Assembly: GCF_028682455.1 (NCBI RefSeq)
Contig: NZ_JANHLD010000003.1
Coordinates: 1,054,001-1,118,000, forward strand
DNA length: 64,000 nt
Source of the DNA: Pseudomonas putida
GTDB taxonomy: Bacteria > Pseudomonadota > Gammaproteobacteria > Pseudomonadales > Pseudomonadaceae
Direction: 5' to 3'
In this document: piece after piece, positions 52,023-62,056 of the stretch
Layout of the letters: each line of letters opens with the position of its first letter
Numbering within the stretch: position 1 is the stretch's first letter
Position numbers and translations under genes: made by a program
Notes under the pieces: model-generated
Seen by the model: only the letters and a program-made list of their open reading frames with translations
The model's database searches: none
What the model was told of the DNA's origin: nothing

Positions 52023-54614
52023 ATGGCCGATTGGCAGACCCTCGATCCCGAGGCCGCTCGTGAAGCGGAAAAATACGAAAACCCTATTCCTAGCCGTGAG
52101 CTGATCCTGCAGCGCCTGGACGAGCGTGGCTCGCCGGCTGCGCGCGAGCAGTTGGTCGAAGAGTTCGGCCTGACCACCGAAGACCAGATCGAAGCCCTGC
52201 GCCGCCGCCTGCGCGCGATGGAACGTGATGGCCAGCTGATCTATACCCGGCGCGGCACCTATGCCCCGGTAGACAAACTGGACCTGATCCTGGGCCGCAT
52301 TTCCGGTCACCGCGATGGTTTCGGCTTCCTGATTCCCGACGATGGCAGCGATGACCTGTTCCTGAGCCCGGCCCAGATGCGCCTGGTGTTCGATGGCGAC
52401 CGTGCGCTGGCTCGCGTATCGGGCCTGGACCGCCGCGGTCGACGCGAAGGCGTGATCGTGGAAGTCATTTCCCGTGCCCACGAAAGCATCGTTGGCCGCT
52501 ATTTCGAAGAAGGCGGTATCGGCTTCGTTACCCCAGACAACCCCAAGGTCCAGCAGGAAGTGCTGGTGACTCCGGGGCGTAATGGCGGTGCCAAGATCGG
52601 TCAATTCGTCGAGGTGAAGATCACCCACTGGCCGACCCCGCGCTTCCAGCCCCAGGGCGATGTCACCGAAGTGATCGGTAACTACATGGCGCCGGGCATG
52701 GAAATCGACGTTGCTCTGCGCAGCTACGACATTCCTCATGTCTGGCCAGAGGCCGTGATCAAGGAAGCCCGCAAGCTCAAGCCGGAAGTCGAAGACAAAG
52801 ATAAAGAACACCGCATCGACCTGCGTCACCTGCCGTTCGTGACTATCGACGGTGAAGATGCGCGCGACTTCGACGACGCGGTGTACTGCGAGAGCCTGGG
52901 CAAGTTGCGCCTGTTCTCCGGTGGCTGGCGCCTGTATGTGGCGATCGCCGACGTTTCCAGCTACGTGCGCCTTGGCTCTGCCCTGGATACCGAAGCCCAG
53001 GTCCGCGGCAACTCGGTGTACTTCCCCGAGCGCGTCGTACCGATGCTGCCTGAAGAGCTGTCCAACGGCCTGTGCTCGCTGAACCCGCACGTCGACCGCT
53101 TGGCGATGGTCTGTGAAATGACCATCAACAAGTCCGGGCAGATGGTCGACTACCAGTTCTACGAAGCAGTGATTCACTCCCACGCCCGCCTGACCTACAA
53201 CAAGGTCAGCAGCATGCTCGAACACGCTCGTACCCGCGAAGGCAAGGCCCTGCGCGAGCAGTACAGCGACGTGGTGCCAGACCTCAAGCAGCTCTACGCC
53301 CTGTACAAGGTGTTGCTGGCCGCTCGTCACACTCGTGGCGCGATCGACTTCGAAACCCAGGAAACCCGAATCATCTTCGGTTCCGAGCGCAAGATCGCCG
53401 AAATCCGGCCGACCGTGCGTAACGACGCCCACAAGCTGATCGAAGAGTGCATGCTGGCGGCCAACGTGGCCACGGCCGAATTCCTCAAGAAGCACGAGAT
53501 CCCGGCCTTGTACCGGGTTCACGATGGTCCGCCGCCCGAGCGCCTGGAAAAACTGCGCGCCTTCCTCGGCGAGCTGGGTCTGTCGCTGCACAAGGGCAAG
53601 GACGGTCCGTCGCCCAAGGACTACCAGGCCCTGTTGGCGAGCATCGCCGACCGTCCCGACTTCCACCTGATCCAGACCGTGATGCTGCGCTCGCTGAGCC
53701 AGGCGGTGTACAGCGCCGACAACAACGGCCACTTCGGCCTGAACTACGAGGCGTACACCCACTTCACCTCGCCGATCCGTCGCTACCCGGACCTGCTGAC
53801 CCATCGGGCCATCCGCAGTGTGATCCGTTCGAAGCAGGAAACACCGCACGTCAAGCGTGCAGGTGCGATGAGCATTCCCAAGGCGCGCATCTATCCGTAC
53901 GACGAAGCGACCCTGGAGCAGCTTGGCGAACAGTGCTCGATGAGCGAGCGTCGTGCCGACGAGGCCACTCGCGACGTGGTCAACTGGCTCAAGTGCGAGT
54001 ACATGAAGGATCGCGTGGGCGAGAGCTTCCCGGGTGTGATCACCGCGGTGACCGGGTTTGGCCTGTTCGTCGAGCTGACCGACATCTACGTAGAAGGCAT
54101 GGTGCACGTCAGCGCCTTGCCGGGTGACTACTACCACTTCGACCCTGTTCACCACCGTCTGGCCGGCGAGCGTACCGGTCGCAGCTTCCGCCTGGGCGAC
54201 ACGGTCGAAGTACGCGTGATGCGCGTCGACCTGGAGCAGCGCAAGATCGACTTCGAGATGGCCGAGAACACCCTGAAGGCGCCGATTGGTCGCAAGCAGC
54301 GTTCCGAGGGCGTGCGTCCGCAGGACGGCAAGCCGGTGCCGGTGCTCGACAAAGCCGAAACGACCAAGGCCGAGCCTGCGCGTCGAAGCAAGAAGAACGA
54401 AACCGCCGAAGCGTACTTCCCGTCCCACGCAGCGGCGAAAAACGCCGAAGTGCGCAAGAGCCGGGAAATGAAAAAGGCGCTGATGTCCGATGCCAAGCAC
54501 TCCAGCGGCAAGTCTGCGTCCAAGGCGGGCAAGTCGTCGGAGAAACCGAGCAAGCATCGCAAGGGCCCGCCAAAAGCGAGTTCTGGATCACGTAAACCCA
54601 AGGCCAAGTCATGA
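52023..54614 (+). CDS. rnr: RNase R
   Basis: An 863-residue processive 3'-5' exoribonuclease able to degrade structured RNA. N-terminal winged helix (about 20-85), cold-shock domains, RNB catalytic domain with DGEDARDFDDAVYCE (the metal-binding Asp cluster), S1 domain near residues 655-735, and a long Lys/Ser-rich basic tail (KSASKAGKSSEKPSKHRKGP). A 4-base overlap with rlmB makes the rnr-rlmB pair translationally coupled, as in E. coli. Confidence 0.98.
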   Translation: MADWQTLDPEAAREAEKYENPIPSRELILQRLDERGSPAAREQLVEEFGLTTEDQIEALRRRLRAMERDGQLIYTRRGTYAPVDKLDLILGRISGHRDGFGFLIPDDGSDDLFLSPAQMRLVFDGDRALARVSGLDRRGRREGVIVEVISRAHESIVGRYFEEGGIGFVTPDNPKVQQEVLVTPGRNGGAKIGQFVEVKITHWPTPRFQPQGDVTEVIGNYMAPGMEIDVALRSYDIPHVWPEAVIKEARKLKPEVEDKDKEHRIDLRHLPFVTIDGEDARDFDDAVYCESLGKLRLFSGGWRLYVAIADVSSYVRLGSALDTEAQVRGNSVYFPERVVPMLPEELSNGLCSLNPHVDRLAMVCEMTINKSGQMVDYQFYEAVIHSHARLTYNKVSSMLEHARTREGKALREQYSDVVPDLKQLYALYKVLLAARHTRGAIDFETQETRIIFGSERKIAEIRPTVRNDAHKLIEECMLAANVATAEFLKKHEIPALYRVHDGPPPERLEKLRAFLGELGLSLHKGKDGPSPKDYQALLASIADRPDFHLIQTVMLRSLSQAVYSADNNGHFGLNYEAYTHFTSPIRRYPDLLTHRAIRSVIRSKQETPHVKRAGAMSIPKARIYPYDEATLEQLGEQCSMSERRADEATRDVVNWLKCEYMKDRVGESFPGVITAVTGFGLFVELTDIYVEGMVHVSALPGDYYHFDPVHHRLAGERTGRSFRLGDTVEVRVMRVDLEQRKIDFEMAENTLKAPIGRKQRSEGVRPQDGKPVPVLDKAETTKAEPARRSKKNETAEAYFPSHAAAKNAEVRKSREMKKALMSDAKHSSGKSASKAGKSSEKPSKHRKGPPKASSGSRKPKAKS

Positions 54615-55363
54615 GTCAGTTGGAAAAAATCTACGGCGTCCACGCCGTAGAAGCCCTGTTGCGTCATCACCCCAAGCGGGTCAAGCAGATCTGGTTGTCC
54701 GAAGGCCGTAGTGAGCCTCGGCTGCAGCCTCTGCTCGAGTTGGCCGCGCAGAATCGTGTGGCGGTCGGTCAGGCCGAGCGTCGCGAGATGGATGCCTGGG
54801 TCGAGGGTGTGCACCAGGGCGTCGTGGCTGAAGTCAGTCCGAGCCAGGTGTGGGGCGAAGCGATGCTCGAAGAGCTGCTCGATCGCACCGAGGGTGCGCC
54901 GCTGATCCTGGTGCTCGACGGCGTGACCGACCCGCACAACCTGGGCGCCTGCCTGCGTACCGCCGATGCTGCTGGTGCGCTGGCGGTTGTCGTGCCCAAG
55001 GACAAGTCGGCAACCTTGACGCCGGCGGTCCGCAAGGTTGCCTGCGGCGCTGCCGAGGTGATCCCGCTGGTGGCCGTGACCAACCTGGCGCGTACCCTGG
55101 AGAAGCTCCAGCAACGCGGCCTGTGGGTGGTCGGCACGGCTGGCGAGGCCGAGCAGGAGCTGTACCAGCAGGACCTGACCGGGCCGACCATCCTGATCAT
55201 GGGCGCCGAAGGCAAGGGCATGCGTCGCCTGACCCGCGAGCACTGCGACTTCCTGGTCAAGCTGCCGATGGCGGGCAGCGTGAGCAGCCTGAACGTATCG
55301 GTGGCGACCGGCGTGTGCCTGTTCGAGGCGGTTCGTCAGCGTAACGCCAAGCACAAGGCTTGA
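54611..55363 (+). CDS. rlmB: RlmB, 23S rRNA (Gm2251) 2'-O-methyltransferase
   Basis: A 250-residue SPOUT-class (TrmH family) enzyme methylating G2251 of 23S rRNA. N-terminal substrate-binding domain (KIYGVHAVEALLRHHPKRVK), motif 1 DGVTDPHNLGACLRTADAAG, motif 2 ILIMGAEGKGMRRL and motif 3 LPMAGSVSSLNVSVATGVCL, which form the trefoil-knot SAM site. It is encoded directly after rnr. Confidence 0.97.
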   Translation: MSQLEKIYGVHAVEALLRHHPKRVKQIWLSEGRSEPRLQPLLELAAQNRVAVGQAERREMDAWVEGVHQGVVAEVSPSQVWGEAMLEELLDRTEGAPLILVLDGVTDPHNLGACLRTADAAGALAVVVPKDKSATLTPAVRKVACGAAEVIPLVAVTNLARTLEKLQQRGLWVVGTAGEAEQELYQQDLTGPTILIMGAEGKGMRRLTREHCDFLVKLPMAGSVSSLNVSVATGVCLFEAVRQRNAKHKA

Positions 55364-55368
55364 GATCT

Positions 55369-55414
55369 ATCGCGGGGCAAGCCCGCTCCCACATGGAGCG
55401 GGTTCGCCCCGCGA
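55369..55414. repeat. Inverted REP pair after rlmB
   Basis: ATCGCGGGGCAAGCCCGCTC(C) at 55369-55389 and an imperfect reverse arm GGAGCGGGTTCGCCCCGCGA at 55395-55414. It separates the rnr-rlmB unit from the rpsF operon. Confidence 0.88.
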
Positions 55415-55552
55415 CGCTTTGCAGCTGTTCAATTATTCGCCAATTCCCTTGCTTGTCCCCCGGCGCTTCACTACAATTGCGCCCCTTGCCATGTTGGCAG
55501 GCGCTCACGCGCCTTTTCCCAGGGCAAGACTTATAAGTGTCATTCACTCCTT

Positions 55553-55575
55553 GTCTGACCACTCTGGTGGCAGAC
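55553..55575 (+). promoter_or_regulatory. Bulged hairpin in the rpsF leader (candidate S6:S18 control site)
   Basis: GTCTG-A-CCAC-TCTG-GTGG-CAGAC forms a 9-base-pair stem with one bulged A, followed by ACAACCCG and then AAGGAG of the rpsF ribosome binding site. Feedback by an S6:S18 complex on rpsF leaders is known in bacteria; whether this hairpin is that motif is my inference. Confidence 0.45.
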
Positions 55576-55596
55576 TACAACCCGTAAGGAGCATTC

Positions 55597-56022
55597 ATGC
55601 GTCATTACGAAATCATCTTTCTGGTCCACCCTGACCAGAGCGAGCAAGTCGGCGGCATGGTTGAGCGTTACACCAAGCTGATCGAAGAAGACGGCGGCAA
55701 GATCCACCGTCTGGAAGACTGGGGCCGTCGTCAACTGGCCTACGCAATCAACAATGTTCACAAGGCTCACTACGTGATGCTGAACGTTGAGTGCACCGGC
55801 AAGGCCCTGGCCGAGCTGGAAGACAACTTCCGCTACAACGATGCCGTGATCCGTAACCTGGTCATCCGTCGCGACGAAGCCGTAACTGGTCAGTCCGAGA
55901 TGCTCAAGGCTGAAGAAAACCGCAGTGAGCGCCGTGAGCGTCGCGACCGTCCTGAGCATGCTGACAACGCCGAAGGCGATGACAGCAATGACAGCGACAA
56001 CAGCGATAACGCTGACGAGTAA
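55597..56022 (+). CDS. rpsF: RpsF, 30S ribosomal protein S6
   Basis: A 141-residue 30S protein of the central domain, binding S18. Core MRHYEIIFLVHPDQSEQVGG and KIHRLEDWGRRQLAYAINNV. The C-terminus is extended and strongly acidic (DNAEGDDSNDSDNSDNADE). In E. coli and Pseudomonas, RimK adds glutamates to the S6 C-terminus, so the tail may be a modification target. First gene of an rpsF-rpsR-DUF2232-rplI operon, with AAGGAG upstream of the ATG. Confidence 0.98.
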   Translation: MRHYEIIFLVHPDQSEQVGGMVERYTKLIEEDGGKIHRLEDWGRRQLAYAINNVHKAHYVMLNVECTGKALAELEDNFRYNDAVIRNLVIRRDEAVTGQSEMLKAEENRSERRERRDRPEHADNAEGDDSNDSDNSDNADE

Positions 56023-56050
56023 TCCACGGACCTTTTGAGGAGCCTATTAC

Positions 56051-56281
56051 ATGGCACGTTTCTTCCGTCGTCGTAAATTCTGCCGCTTCACTGCTGAAGA
56101 CGTGAAAGAGATCGATTACAAAGATCTCAACACCCTGAAAGCTTACGTATCCGAAACCGGCAAGATCGTTCCAAGCCGTATCACCGGTACCAAAGCTCGT
56201 TATCAGCGTCAGCTGGCTACCGCTATCAAGCGCGCCCGCTTCCTGGCCCTGCTGCCCTACACCGACAGCCACGGCCGCTGA
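56051..56281 (+). CDS. rpsR: RpsR, 30S ribosomal protein S18
   Basis: A 76-residue basic protein that pairs with S6 on the 30S platform. Typical text: FFRRRKFCRFTAEDVKEIDY, RITGTKARYQRQLATAIKRA and ALLPYTDSH. The single Cys follows the basic cluster. A strong GAGG ribosome binding site precedes the ATG, 28 bases after rpsF. Confidence 0.98.
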   Translation: MARFFRRRKFCRFTAEDVKEIDYKDLNTLKAYVSETGKIVPSRITGTKARYQRQLATAIKRARFLALLPYTDSHGR

Positions 56282-56317
56282 GACCGGGTCGTCGACAAGT
56301 AGCAAAGGATAGATCGC

Positions 56318-57214
56318 ATGCGCGCCTTGGCTGATTTCATCATGCGCGGTCGCGTGCAAGCCACCCTCGTGGTGGTGGGTTGTGCGGCAATGCCGCTGTT
56401 GTTCTGGTTGAGTGCCGCCGCCGGGAGCCTGGTGTTCCTGCGGCGTGGTTTCAAGGACGCCTCCGGGATCCTCGCCTGGGCATTATTGCCGGCGCTGGCC
56501 TGGTGGTTCTTCGGCGAGCCGCGCACCTTGATGGTGTTGCTGGGTACGTTGGGGCTGGCTGCGCTGTTGCGCGCCGGACAATCCTGGAACCGGGTGCTGT
56601 TGTTCAGCATCGCCATGGGCCTGGTGTATGGCGTGGTCCTGGGTTCGGTGTTCCGCGAACCGATCGAAGCTCTGGCTGGAGCGCTTGAAAAAGCCCTGCC
56701 GCAGATGCTCGACGGTCTCTACCAGCAGTTGTCGGTAGAGGAGCGGGCCCGCCTGGGCAGCCTGATTGCACCGGTGCTCAACGGCCTGATAGCGGCCTTG
56801 TTGCAAGCCGTCAGTTTGCTGGCCCTGATGTTGGGTCGTTACTGGCAGGCAGTGTTGTATAACCCGGGTGGTTTTGGTCGCGAGTTTCAAGCGGTCAGGC
56901 TTCCCCTGGTGCCGGCGCTGGTGCTGTTGGTGCTCATGCTGGTGGGGCCGAATTTCGGTCCTGAACTGGCGATGTTGACGCCACTGTGCAGCGTACCGCT
57001 GATGTTTGCAGGGCTTGCCCTCATGCATGGGTTGGTGGCGCAAGGACGACTGGGCAAGTTCTGGTTGGTCGGGATGTACGTGACACTGCTGCTGTTCATG
57101 CAGCTGACTTATCCGTTGCTCGTGGTTTTGGCCATTGTCGACAGCCTGATTGATTTTCGCGGTCGCAAGGCGCCTAACGGTGCCGATAACGACTCCGCGA
57201 ACGGTGAAGGTTAA
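56318..57214 (+). CDS. DUF2232 family membrane protein (YybS-like)
   Basis: A 298-residue inner-membrane protein with about eight hydrophobic helices and no catalytic motif I can identify. It sits between rpsR and rplI, the position of DUF2232 genes in pseudomonads. The start at 56318 is backed by AAAGGA. C-terminal charged tail (FRGRKAPNGADNDSANGEG). Function unknown; expression with ribosomal proteins is implied by its place in the operon. Confidence 0.87.
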   Translation: MRALADFIMRGRVQATLVVVGCAAMPLLFWLSAAAGSLVFLRRGFKDASGILAWALLPALAWWFFGEPRTLMVLLGTLGLAALLRAGQSWNRVLLFSIAMGLVYGVVLGSVFREPIEALAGALEKALPQMLDGLYQQLSVEERARLGSLIAPVLNGLIAALLQAVSLLALMLGRYWQAVLYNPGGFGREFQAVRLPLVPALVLLVLMLVGPNFGPELAMLTPLCSVPLMFAGLALMHGLVAQGRLGKFWLVGMYVTLLLFMQLTYPLLVVLAIVDSLIDFRGRKAPNGADNDSANGEG

Positions 57215-57235
57215 AAGTTAAGAGGTTATTACCAA

Positions 57236-57682
57236 ATGGAACTGATCCTGCTGGAAAAAATCGCCAACCTGGGCAACCTGGGCGATAAGGTAAATGTTAA
57301 GGCTGGTTACGGCCGTAACTACCTGCTGCCATTCGGCAAGGCCACCGCTGCTACCGCCGCCAACCTGGCTGCGTTCGAAGAGCGTCGTGCCGAGCTGGAA
57401 AAACTGGCTGCAGAGAAAAAAGCTTCGGCTGAAACCCGCGCTGCCCAACTGGCCGAGCTGGAAGTGACTATCACTGCCACCGCTGGTGACGAAGGCAAGC
57501 TGTTCGGTTCGATCGGCACCCACGACATCGCTGACGCCCTGACCGCCTCCGGCGTTGAAGTGGCCAAGGCTGAAGTTCGTCTGCCGAACGGCACCATCCG
57601 TAACGTCGGCGAATACGACGTTGCCGTGCACCTGCACAGCGACGTTGAAGCCACCGTTCGCGTGGTTGTTGTCGCAGCCTAA
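57236..57682 (+). CDS. rplI: RplI, 50S ribosomal protein L9
   Basis: A 148-residue 50S protein with two domains joined by a long helix. N-terminal MELILLEKIANLGNLGDKVN and VKAGYGRNYLLPFGKA; helix FEERRAELEKLAAEKKASAE; C-terminal domain ending DVAVHLHSDVEATVRVVVVA. Standard length. Last gene of the operon. Confidence 0.98.
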   Translation: MELILLEKIANLGNLGDKVNVKAGYGRNYLLPFGKATAATAANLAAFEERRAELEKLAAEKKASAETRAAQLAELEVTITATAGDEGKLFGSIGTHDIADALTASGVEVAKAEVRLPNGTIRNVGEYDVAVHLHSDVEATVRVVVVAA

Positions 57683-57693
57683 GCTGTACCGAT

Positions 57694-57773
57694 CGGCTGG
57701 CACCTTGGGTGTCAGCCGGTTAACATCGGGCACGATCCTGCTTTGCAGGTCGTGCCCTTTGTCTTTTTCAACA
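57694..57773 (+). terminator. Tandem hairpins / terminator between rplI and dnaB
   Basis: A first stem GGCTGGCACC / GGTGTCAGCC (about 57694-57717) is followed by GGGCACGA / TCGTGCCC (57728-57760) with TTTGTCTTTTT after it. The second is a canonical intrinsic terminator. Confidence 0.88.
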
Positions 57774-57792
57774 CCCTGATTCCTGCGTGGCC

Positions 57793-59190
57793 ATGAACGA
57801 GATAACCGCCCCCGAGCAATACGACCTGCAAACCGCTGCCCTGAAGGTGCCGCCGCATTCCATCGAGGCCGAACAGGCTGTGCTCGGTGGCTTGATGCTG
57901 GACAACAACGCCTGGGAGCGAGTGCTGGATCAAGTCTCCGATGGCGATTTCTACCGTCATGACCACCGCCTGATCTTCCGCGCGATCCACAAACTGGCCG
58001 ACCAGAACGCCCCGTTCGACGTGGTGACCCTGCACGAACAGCTGGACAAGGAAGGCCTGAGCTCGCAAGTCGGCGGCCTGGGGTACCTGGGTGAGCTGGC
58101 CAAGAACACCCCGTCGGTAGCCAACATCAAGGCCTACGCCGGGATCATCCGCGAGCGGGCGACCCTGCGCCAGCTGATCAGCATCAGCAACGAGATCGCC
58201 GACAGCGCGTTCAACCCCCAGGGCCGCAACGCCGCAGAGATCCTCGACGAGGCCGAGCGGCAGATCTTCCAGATCGCCGAAGCGCGTCCCAAGACCGGTG
58301 GGCCGGTGGGCGTAAACGAGCTGCTGACCAAAGCCATCGACCGTATCGACACGCTGTTCAACACCGACAGCGCGATCACCGGCCTGTCTACTGGCTACAC
58401 CGACCTCGACGAGAAGACCAGCGGCCTGCAACCGGCCGACCTGATCATCGTCGCTGGCCGTCCGTCGATGGGTAAGACGACCTTCGCCATGAACCTGGTG
58501 GAGAACGCCGTACTGCGCAGCGACAAGGCCGTGCTGGTGTACTCCCTGGAGATGCCAGGCGAATCGCTGATCATGCGTATGCTGTCGTCCCTGGGTCGTA
58601 TCGACCAGACCAAGGTGCGTTCCGGCCAGTTGGAAGACGACGACTGGCCGCGCCTGACCTCGGCGGTCAACCTGCTCAACGACCGCAAGCTGTTCATCGA
58701 CGATACCGCCGGCATCAGCCCGTCGGAAATGCGTGCCCGTACCCGTCGCCTGGTGCGTGAGCACGGCGACATCGCCCTGATCATGATCGACTACCTGCAG
58801 CTGATGCAGATCCCGGGTTCCAGCGGCGACAACCGTACCAACGAGATTTCCGAGATCTCCCGCTCCCTAAAGGCACTGGCCAAGGAATTCAACTGCCCGG
58901 TGGTGGCCCTGTCGCAGCTCAACCGCTCCCTCGAACAGCGTCCGAACAAGCGCCCGGTGAACTCCGACTTGCGTGAATCGGGTGCGATCGAGCAGGACGC
59001 CGACGTGATCATGTTCGTCTACCGAGACGAGGTCTATCACCCCGAGACCGAGCACAAAGGCATTGCCGAGATCATCATCGGCAAACAGCGGAACGGTCCG
59101 ATCGGTTTTATCCGCCTGGCCTTCATCGGCAAATACACGCGTTTCGAGAACCTCGCGCCGGGCAGCTACAACTTCGACGACGACGAGTAA
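57793..59190 (+). CDS. dnaB: DnaB, replicative DNA helicase
   Basis: A 465-residue hexameric 5'-3' helicase. N-terminal primase-interacting domain (PPHSIEAEQAVLGGLMLDNN), linker, and RecA-like domain with Walker A VAGRPSMGKTTFAMNLVENA and Walker B region IALIMIDYLQLMQIPG, then GAIEQDADVIMFVYRDE. I use the ATG at 57793; a GTG two codons upstream is possible. No intein is present. Confidence 0.98.
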   Translation: MNEITAPEQYDLQTAALKVPPHSIEAEQAVLGGLMLDNNAWERVLDQVSDGDFYRHDHRLIFRAIHKLADQNAPFDVVTLHEQLDKEGLSSQVGGLGYLGELAKNTPSVANIKAYAGIIRERATLRQLISISNEIADSAFNPQGRNAAEILDEAERQIFQIAEARPKTGGPVGVNELLTKAIDRIDTLFNTDSAITGLSTGYTDLDEKTSGLQPADLIIVAGRPSMGKTTFAMNLVENAVLRSDKAVLVYSLEMPGESLIMRMLSSLGRIDQTKVRSGQLEDDDWPRLTSAVNLLNDRKLFIDDTAGISPSEMRARTRRLVREHGDIALIMIDYLQLMQIPGSSGDNRTNEISEISRSLKALAKEFNCPVVALSQLNRSLEQRPNKRPVNSDLRESGAIEQDADVIMFVYRDEVYHPETEHKGIAEIIIGKQRNGPIGFIRLAFIGKYTRFENLAPGSYNFDDDE

Positions 59191-59431
59191 AGGTGTCGCC
59201 GGGCGGGGCGCGCTACCGCACCATGGAAGGCTTATCTCGCTGCGGCGTGGTTGAGTAAATAAATGGGTAGGGGGGTAACATCTTGTAACGAACTTCGGGG
59301 CGCTCGCGTCTCTTTTCTCGTCCCTTGGCACACCTTCATCGTCGGGGCGCAATCAACCAGGCAGTTTGTCCCTCAGCGCCAGTGCCGCAGCCAAAATCCG
59401 ACCATTACCGTCGGATTGTGATCAAAATTTG

Positions 59432-59440
59432 TGCTATATT
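59432..59440 (+). promoter_or_regulatory. Candidate extended -10 promoter of the YgiQ gene
   Basis: TGC-TATATT (59432-59440) forms an extended -10 about 40 bases upstream of the next start codon; no good -35 is seen at 17 bases. It is the only notable signal in the gap 59191-59482. Confidence 0.4.
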
Positions 59441-59482
59441 CCGCGCCCGCGATTTTTCATCGATTAGCCACCGGTCACTGAC

Positions 59483-61786
<2,304 letters not shown>

Positions 61787-61788
61787 TC

Positions 61789-61816
61789 AAAACGCCAGCC
61801 TTCGGGCTGGCGTTTT
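61789..61816. terminator. Terminator after the YgiQ gene
   Basis: AAAACGCCAGCC-TTCG-GGCTGGCGTTTT, a perfect 12-base stem with a UUCG tetraloop and flanking A and T runs, so it works in either direction. Confidence 0.93.
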
Positions 61817-61874
61817 CATTTCTGCCGGGAGGGGCGGGCGTGCCCCGCGTGGCGATACGGCCAGGCACACCGCT

Positions 61875-61901
61875 ATCGCGGGGCAAGCCCGATCCTACTG
61901 G
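61875..61901. repeat. Single REP arm
   Basis: ATCGCGGGGCAAGCCCGATC followed by CTACTGG, one unit without an inverted partner. It lies in the gap 61787-62056, which holds no gene. Confidence 0.75.
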
Positions 61902-62056
61902 CAAAGCCTCAAATCTGTGCAAGGCTTGCACGGCAGCTTCATCGCGGTGCGCTCTGGGTGCATTTGCATGAGCTGAACACAGGGAGTCGCTGGCCTGGCC
62001 GCATGGCACAAGTCTTGCGCGGTTCCGCTACCGTCCAGGCTCGCAGGAGGCCCGCC

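Noticed and set aside
52020..54557. 845-codon - strand frame opposite rnr
   Set aside because: The rnr reading is unambiguous; the antisense frame exists because high-GC codon use suppresses stops.
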